Assembly (NCBI RefSeq): GCF_964355755.1
Contig: NC_092678.1
Coordinates: forward strand, 23,850,365 to 23,914,364
Length of the DNA: 64,000 nucleotides
Direction: 5' to 3'
From: Antedon mediterranea
Lineage: Eukaryota > Echinodermata > Crinoidea > Comatulida > Antedonidae
Shown: positions 56,947 through 64,000 of the stretch, in pieces
Numbering within the stretch: position 1 is the first letter of the stretch
How the letters are laid out: each line of letters starts with the position of its first letter
Made by a program: the position numbers and the translations under genes
Notes under the pieces: generated by a model
Seen by the model: the letters and a program-made list of their open reading frames with translations, nothing else
Databases searched by the model: none
Told to the model about the DNA's origin: nothing

Positions 56947-59125
56947 TTAATAATTAAATATTTTTACTGTTTCATCACCATTATTTGCCACTGCTACTCT
57001 ACGTGGATGTTGTGATAAGATGGTTAAACCTCTGGGACAGTTGATTCCATCTTCTTTTTTATCTATCCTTTTAATAAACTTTCCACTATTACTAAATAGC
57101 TGTAGTTTGTGGTCACTTGATATTATGATATTGTCGTCATTATCATCATCAACTACTACTCCTCTTGGGTGCTTCACCTTACCATCTTCATCACCTTCAT
57201 TGACAATGACCTTCATCAACTTTCCCTCATTATCAAATAGTTTTAAGCAATGTTGGTTATTGTAAAGTACAAGAATATGTCCTTGTCTTGTAAGGGTCAC
57301 ATCAATGATATTTACAAATTTAAAACTCGTTACATCACATGTTGCTATTGTCTTAATCAGCTTGCCACTCTCAATGTTAAACATGGCTACATTGTCATCA
57401 TTAGCTACATACATGACACGCGTGCTCCATCTACATGTATACCATATGGATACGTCAACTCTCGATTACCAAATGATTTAACCACCGCGCCATTCATAGT
57501 ACATAATGTGATGCATTTATTTCCCCAATCACTGAATGCTATATTACCATTGTTCATTGTGTACATTCTGTTTACTTGCACACCCTCTGATAGTGTAAGC
57601 TTACCGATGCTTTCACCTGAATGCTTGTATTTGTGAATGGCATTGTCTCGACATGAAACAAGCAAGCAGTCGTCTCCGTATTTAACTACATCCTGAACGT
57701 ATTTAACATTATCTATTTTTATAGTTTTTAATAATCCTACTTTCTCTACTTTGATATTCATTGGTGACTTCTTAATGTGTTCACCATCAACTCTAACATC
57801 AACCGTGCAAATCCCTGCATCTGTACATCTACCTATCACAGTATAGTCACCATTGATGTCTTTTTCTACTTCAGGGATGATAGTTTCTCCTGTTGGTTGT
57901 GTCAATGTAGCTTTTATGCCATTTGTGTTTATTTCACATTCATCAGTTTTAATTATTTTAACATCAATTGCTTGACCTGTCGACATGATCTCTGCTCCTC
58001 TTAATCTTAAATAGCGTGCCCTTGAATCTGTAATCATTCCAATGTTCTCGTGCAATGAAACAATTTGTTGATTGCTTTTAACAAAGTTAATCTCTGCATT
58101 AACATCAGATGTTGTGTTAGGCACTGCCTTGATCCTATCATCCAACGCTCTAATGACGTCATTACCGGATAACATCGCCGTTGCTTCGTTGCCCTTCTGT
58201 AGGTGATGCAGCAAATTGATGTTAGTGTCTATATACGATATCGTCGTTGTCACATCCTCTATGTCAGCATCAGTTGCCTTCCTCTTTATTTTGTACATTG
58301 CCTCCACTTCACTCTTCAATTTGTCTCCACTGTCTTTTATTCTTGTTACTAATTCCTTCACATGATTTTCAATTCCTCCCAAACTCTTTTCCCTGTTTTC
58401 ATCTAGTTTCTTAACACGATCAGTTCTTACTTTAAGATCATCATTTAATTTATCTGTACATTGTTTAGCCACTTTCTGTAATTCTTCTGATGTTTGTTTA
58501 ACCGTTTTAAACGCATCTGTTATGCTGATTATCTTGTGTTTTCCTTCCCATTCCATGTGATCCATGATTGGACAGTGTAAACAAATGGCAACATCGCAAA
58601 CTTTACAAAACAGAGTTAGAGGTTCATTGTGGATAGAACACAAGGGTGTGTGCATGGCATTGATTTCACTGACACTCATATATCGAACATCTTCCACTAA
58701 ATGCAACTTATGATTTTTAAAAAGACGATAGTTTTTATGATGGTCACTGCAACTTTTACACAAATATTGTCTGCAATCCTGACAGTAGGTTTTAGATTTA
58801 CCTTCCTTTCCACAAATACATTTTGTCTGATCTGTATTTGTGAATTGTTCAGTTGTTTCTAATAGATTATTCAGAAATGTGTTTGGTGTCAATTTTTTTA
58901 AACCACCTTCTGGGATCTGATAAGATTTGGAGCAAGTTGGACATGTTACCTTCTTTTTTTTTTTCAACCAGTTTTCAAGACAACCTAAACAGAAGCTGTG
59001 AATGTTAAGGTTCTGGGTTCATGGAGTCTATTTAAGCATATTTGACACTCTAGAACCTTCTCATCGATATCTTCTAGAAATTTAGTCAAATCACCACTGG
59101 TAGCCACCTTACCATCGCTAGCCAT
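56947..59125 (-). pseudogene. TRIM copy G, two frameshifts
   Basis: Starts MASDGKVATSGDL at 59125. In the RING, acatgtcttcacagc of other copies reads acattcacagc, a 4-base loss near 59003 that removes the third zinc Cys and soon causes a stop. A 520-residue frame (58967-57405) then carries the rest of the RING, B-boxes of F type, coiled coil, filamin repeat and part of the propeller. One base is missing near 57420 (cacgcgtgctcc for cacgtgatgcttc), and the last 155 residues (57414-56947) continue in another frame to ETVKIFNY. Two separate lesions make a real pseudogene likely. Confidence 0.85.
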
Positions 59126-61260
59126 CTTGAGTTGATCTGTGAACAATTTAGCATTTTTAATGAGTAAAAAAATTCAATTTGTTCAGTATTGGTTGTTTTC
59201 CTTTTTTAAATTATATATCGTATTAAAATACATTACACAGAATCTTAATCTTGTTTTCGGTTAGTTAAAAATAGTACCAAAAGGTCTATTTTTAAAATTG
59301 TTTTGCTAACCATTATAGATACTTATTTGGTATCTAAAAACTTTCTACCTTCATCAGTGTGTGAACTTAGTAGTAGGTACAGTGCATGCATATAGTAGAT
59401 GAAGTTATATCTGTCTTTAGTCGCTTGCGTGCAACGCGACTCTACGGCTCACTATATCGGTCAGTTCGGTCGGTCGGTTGGTCAGTAAACACTAACTTGA
59501 GCACGCGACTGCAGCTATGTATATGAATTTGTTTAACTACAATTTTTTTTTTTAATTCTTGCCATTAAAATCGTGATTTGTGTATTGAAATATATAGTAA
59601 TTTTATTGGATAGGTCATACAGTAGTGTATACACTTTATGAGAAGGCCATAAATACTATCATCATTAACAAACATATTGTCATTATGCATTCCTACACTC
59701 ACGTGAAACAGTTTCTTTTAGATTGTTTTGCTTTCGCCTTTGAATTTGGAATTTTGTAAAGAACAATTTTATTTAGGAATGTTAATTTAGTTCCTAAACT
59801 TTATTTCTGTCAGATTAATTAACTTATAATATGCAATACACGTAGATAGTTACTATAACCTGTAGATAAAAGATGAAATCAACATAAATGATTTTCATTC
59901 TCATTATAATTTTAGTTACCGTTCAAATAAACCCCTCTCTCGAATAAAAGCCCTCCATAGAACATCATTTTGTATAAACGCCCTCTCGAATAAACGCCCC
60001 AGGGGCCTTTATTTATTTCCTTGAATAAACGCCCCGACATGCATATATTATACACAATATATATATTGTATTACAACATATTTCTATTTGTAGTAGAATT
60101 CATTGATTGACGTGATCTACAGTTTACCAATCAGTTTGATACAATTTTTACTGTATTTTAACACCGATATTAATTGTGTTGTATTTTTTCATATCTAAGT
60201 GATATTTATTTGATTATAAATGTTACCATCTTAGATAAATGCTTCCTCCGAATAAACGCCTATCTCGAATAAACGCCCCTATAAACCTTCCTGAACAATA
60301 AACGCCCCTGAGAATATGTGACTTTGGTCGTTCATGTAATTAAACTGGTTTTTTTATTTTGTAATTTAGTATCTAATGTACTTTGATTTAGTTTATCTGT
60401 AGTTTGTAAACATTAAATATTTATTGATTATCAATCATAACAAATATAAACATCCCCACTTTTTGTGGGGAGTATAAAGGAGAAAGCTGTCTAACCTTTC
60501 TAATGATAAAATAATTATTTCACATTGATACAAAGTACTTAACTTTCAGCAGATCTTTCGGAAGTTTAGGATATCTAGTGACGATGCCCTTAAGCGGTCA
60601 GATACAGTACTTGATGTTACGCCTGGGCCAAGTTGAGTGCGGCCAAACGATTCCAATAAGTATTTCAAGTATAAAACTAGTAGAGATTTTATTCACGTGA
60701 CTTTGTAGATTACCCTGATTGGCTCTTTCTGTGCGATATAAGATAGTATTTGTACTTTACTCTGGATACTAGATAATCATTGTGTCTGATTGTTACCATA
60801 GAAATCTCCATACGTACACGGTCTAAAGTGTTTACATTGACAAAGTATCACAATTAACACATACAAAATTGGAAATGCAATATTTGTTAGTTTTATAGTT
60901 TTTATTAAATGTAATTTTCCAAGCATTATCCTTATAAAATCCAGCTTTCAATGACGGTATATACAACAAATTAAATTTGTCAAACAATTTTTGGAGAAAA
61001 TTAATAGAAACGGAGAACTGGGGCAAACTTATATAAACCTGGTTTCCCACTAGGTGTGTATTGTGTAGGATAACAACAGAAGGCTCATTCATATACGTAA
61101 TCCCACTGACTTACATCAATCCCCAAAGTATCGTGTGGAATTTGATAAATATAGCATTGCAATGGTGCGCGCAGACGCGGTCGAGCTAATGTAAACCAGG
61201 CTATTAAATTGATACCTTATAACATTAAAATTTACCATACATTGCTATTTGATATTTTTC
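59126..61260. other. Right edge of the array and spacer to the KY-like gene
   Basis: The 5' region of G diverges quickly, with no distal exon donor recognised. 59455-59525 is the gtcggtcggt dispersed repeat. 59930-60310 holds aataaacgcccc repeats. 60540-61080 is the unit-end block shared with 53181-53518; an 86-residue minus frame within it (60832-61092) has no known motif. Confidence 0.45.
59930..60310. repeat. cgaataaacgcccc repeat clusters
   Basis: Two clusters (59940-60040 and 60238-60310) of 12-18 bp units gaataaacgccc with variants, flanking about 200 bp of AT-rich DNA. Both are in the same orientation. Confidence 0.65.
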
Positions 61261-64000
61261 TCATATACAATGTAAAAGCCAGCCTCCACCATAATCAAAC
61301 TTACCTTTTTCTTTGTTTCGGATAAATAAGCTAAACTTATAATAACCTATGCTGCTTAATGTAAACGTTATAACTATCTTTTTATGATTGTCTTCTGTGG
61401 AATAAGCAATATTAAACCCGTCTTTGATATCTTCCTCTTGGTTGTGGAAATTTAATCTTCCATGAATCTGTCCATGGGCATTAGCTGTAAGAGTCAGTGT
61501 AGTGTTTGTGTCTAAAGAAATGGACATAATGGATGACGTTGGTTGAATAACAGAAAAGCCATAGTCAAAAAATGTCTGTACTGGCCCCCATGGTCGTTTA
61601 CCATTTGATGGAAGAGGTAATGAGTGTGGTTTAATAGCATCAACTAACCAGCTCCCTATGAAATCGCCACTAGCACCAAACAAGTCAATACAACTAAACC
61701 CACTCTCAGATAGGTGAAACTTAAATGTATATAATATTGTCTCATCGTTCTGTTGTACTGAATCAGCCACAACACAATCGTTAATATCAGTGCCTGAGCT
61801 ATTCTTTAAGTTGAATATAATTCCTGTTCTTCGTTTGCTGGTTGAAGCTATGACCAAATCAGGCTTTTCGTCTTTCTGATAAATCGTAGAAGAAGTTGGT
61901 GATATAACATGTAAATTATTAGCAGTCATTTTAGATGTACTAGGCCCCCATGCTACGTTTTTGTTAAAAGTAAACATATTGCCTTCATACGGGTTGACAA
62001 CATTTATCAACCATCGGCCTATAAAATCATTCGTTTTTGTGTCAGGTTTTCCCGCAAATAAATTGAATTCATAAAAGCCAATGGCGTCAACACGAAATCG
62101 AAATTTTAATCTAACGGTTTGTCCTTGTCGATGTGTTTCAGCGTAAACCAACTTGTTCTCGGTTTTATTCTCCTTAGTTTTCATAGAATACAGAACATTT
62201 ACCTCCTCTTTATTATAACTTATTTCAAACAAAGTTTCATTTTTATTGCATACTATTTCAGAACCTTTTGTGGTGTTTAATAATATTTCAAAAGCGTCAA
62301 ACTTTTCATTTGGTCCCCAGTGTTGGAATGGCAGGTAGGGCGGTAACGGTGTAGCGTTCTTATTCAGTATCAGATAAGTAGCACCGGTTTCATATCGGTC
62401 CGTAGACACGTGTTCTTTACTTAACCTTGCAAACAGTATCAACGAATATTCTCCAATTGTAGGACATCTTACATTGAAAACAATCTTTCCTGGGTAAGAA
62501 TCTGCAAATACATATTCTGTAAGATCATTTCCATTTTCGTCTCTAAAATTGAATCTGATTGGCTCACATCCTGGTCTATCAATTGTAAATTTAGTATATC
62601 CATCTAATGTTTCAATAATAGAATGTGTTACAGTTGATTTAAATCCTCCTTCGGTAAAAGCTGGAACTGTTCCCAGGAAATGTGTAAACTCTGGAAATAG
62701 TTGAGATCCTGTGACACAAGTCGCGTGTACTATAAAACTCACCAGCATATCTCTACTCTCTGCTTTCGAACGGTCCGACAGACAAACAGGCTCACCAAAT
62801 AATACGACCCTATATAATCCAGCACGTGGTAGACGTAGCAACAATGTTGCTTTCTTTTCATTTTCAATCAATGCTATCGAGTTTTGAACATGCTGTTCTG
62901 TTGCTTCATCTATTAATGTATGCCTGTATGTCATCTTGTGTGTGCTCTGAAAAGTCAACTTAACTCTAACCTATTTTCATTGGCTTTTATGCAGCCTTCA
63001 GCTAACGATGGTTTCACACACAACACCTATAACAATATAATAATACAATATTAGTACAATATATCAAAAAGTAAATTACTAAAAAAATGACAATGCTGTG
63101 GCTATCTATCGATCTCCATGGAGATGCAAAAAACTAAATGAAAACAATTTAAAAAAAAAAAAAAGCCAAAAAGGAATTTTCAGGTAACACTGACCTTTCA
63201 TAAATGCAACATATATCAATACAATGCATGGACATGCAGACAGAAAGATCTAAAACGTTGCAAATAAGTAAAGTACCTTATACAAACAACATGACGGTTT
63301 CACTAGCGCTTGGTTCGTCCATTTATGAACATCACTTATTGGATCATCAACCATTGCAAGTGCACTGTCGTCTGGTTTGTGAGAATGACGTAACGTTTCT
63401 GGTGGTGTCAGAAAGTAGTCTTCATTCCATTGGAAAACATATCTATATTTGTCATTAATTTTCTCTGCAATAAAACACAAACGGTAACAAGATTAGTGCT
63501 TGCAGTTGACCCGATACACGTACGGTATCATGTCTAATGACAACAATTATAAACAGTCAGCAGTTTGTTTATAGACGCAACTTTGTCCCACATGGGCGCT
63601 ACTGTATAGTATAGCATATCCTGACACTTTTAGTGTATCATCAACAATTCGCTGACCAAATGTAGAAATAATTATAAGTTACATTTGATAAATTATATTA
63701 AATTGCCGTGGCTCAGGTAAGGGGGTATAACAACTCACACAGTTCTGGATCTGCAAACAACCCAGCATCTAAAACGTCCATCACTTGGTAGACGTCACCA
63801 GCTAAAGTGACGAAAACATCGGTCAAAGGAAGTTGTTAGTGTAAAATCTTTATTTGATCTAACCTTTTTTTCGAAAAAAAAAGACGGATAGCACCTACCT
63901 GCATATCCAGCTGCCCACGTAGCATCACATAGAAACCAAGTGTTTGATATCCTGATGCGATTCCACGCATGTCTAAATTTCTTCGATTTTTCTCCATTCA
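61261..64000 (-). CDS. KY: Kyphoscoliosis-peptidase/hillarin-like protein, partial at 5' end
   Basis: Cytoskeletal transglutaminase-like protein. Exons on the minus strand are 64000-63899 (continues outside), 63464-63277 and 62946-61261, joined by GT-AG introns in phase. The first visible exon shows RHAWNRIRISNTWFLCDATW, the His (HAWN) and Asp (CDATW) of the papain/transglutaminase-like triad; the Cys must lie beyond the edge. The second gives YRYVFQWNEDYFLTPPE, the family's block after the catalytic core. The last exon (561 residues) holds KY-type Ig-like repeats. Three begin with WGP (HWGPNEKF, AWGPSTSK, PWGPVQTF) and end with G-x-WL (IGRWLI, IGSWLV, GGGWLL), at about 110-130 residue spacing. 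The frame upstream of 62946 is intron, since acceptor ttttcag stands there. In animals these proteins act at muscle Z-discs or the septate/cytokinetic cortex, often without proven protease activity. Not related to the TRIM array. Confidence 0.85.

Noticed and set aside
62947-62958. Start of the KY C-terminal frame at 62958
   Set aside because: That position is TTG inside the intron's polypyrimidine/acceptor (ttgacttttcag); the exon begins at 62946.
63748-63812. Possible extra exon in the KY-like gene (ctggtgacgtctaccaag complement)
   Set aside because: It has an acceptor-like tttag and gtgagt donor, but including it makes a stop at the next junction, while direct joining of the flanking exons gives the family sequence WAAGYAEKINDKYRY in phase.

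Overview
This is an AT-rich, repeat-laden eukaryotic nuclear window. It has spliced genes with GT-AG introns, many transposon families and no operons. Frequent taggccta-like words, an expanded intron-less TRIM family, and foldback transposons whose arms are short tandem repeats (like sea-urchin TU elements) suggest a deuterostome marine invertebrate, most likely an echinoderm. That placement is inference, not proof.

Layout. Bases 492-3409 (+) hold a complete eight-exon NUDT5-like ADP-sugar pyrophosphatase. From about 3.4 to 61 kb there is a tandem array of minus-strand TRIM2/3/71-like genes (RING, two B-boxes, coiled coil, filamin-type repeat, six-bladed beta-propeller), here named A to G. 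Copies A (4984-7158), B (13893-16028), D (34679-36841) and F (50173-52326) are open. C (19983-21599) has lost its propeller and runs into foreign DNA. E (43882-46055) is broken by a 5-base duplication. G (56947-59125) has two frameshifts. R (53519-55330) keeps only the 5' regulatory part. The whole unit was duplicated: the 3' flank, the CDS, a proximal promoter module, and a distal module with a probable noncoding first exon whose splice donor is conserved in every copy.

The spacers carry nested mobile DNA. A-B: a 1.8-kb foldback element with 15-bp-repeat arms (8893-10738) and a dead CR1/L2-type LINE (10779-11879). B promoter: a zinc-finger LINE remnant. C-D: a Helitron-like element (24160-34482) inserted between A and T. 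Its terminal hairpin was split by an 8.6-kb foldback element (24169-32790) with 20-bp-repeat arms, which carries a 19-bp satellite and a protein-kinase exon relic. D-E: a 5'-truncated LINE with a 10-bp target duplication, itself split by a Gypsy-type LTR element with near-identical LTRs. E promoter: a short TIR element, itself split by a second Helitron copy (47140-48195).

The right edge (61261-64000, minus) is the 3' part of a kyphoscoliosis-peptidase/hillarin-like gene. It runs out of the window at its transglutaminase-like domain.

Functionally, the TRIM copies look like ubiquitin ligases with a substrate-reading propeller. Lineage-specific expansion of this kind is often linked to innate immunity, but nothing in the sequence proves that role here.
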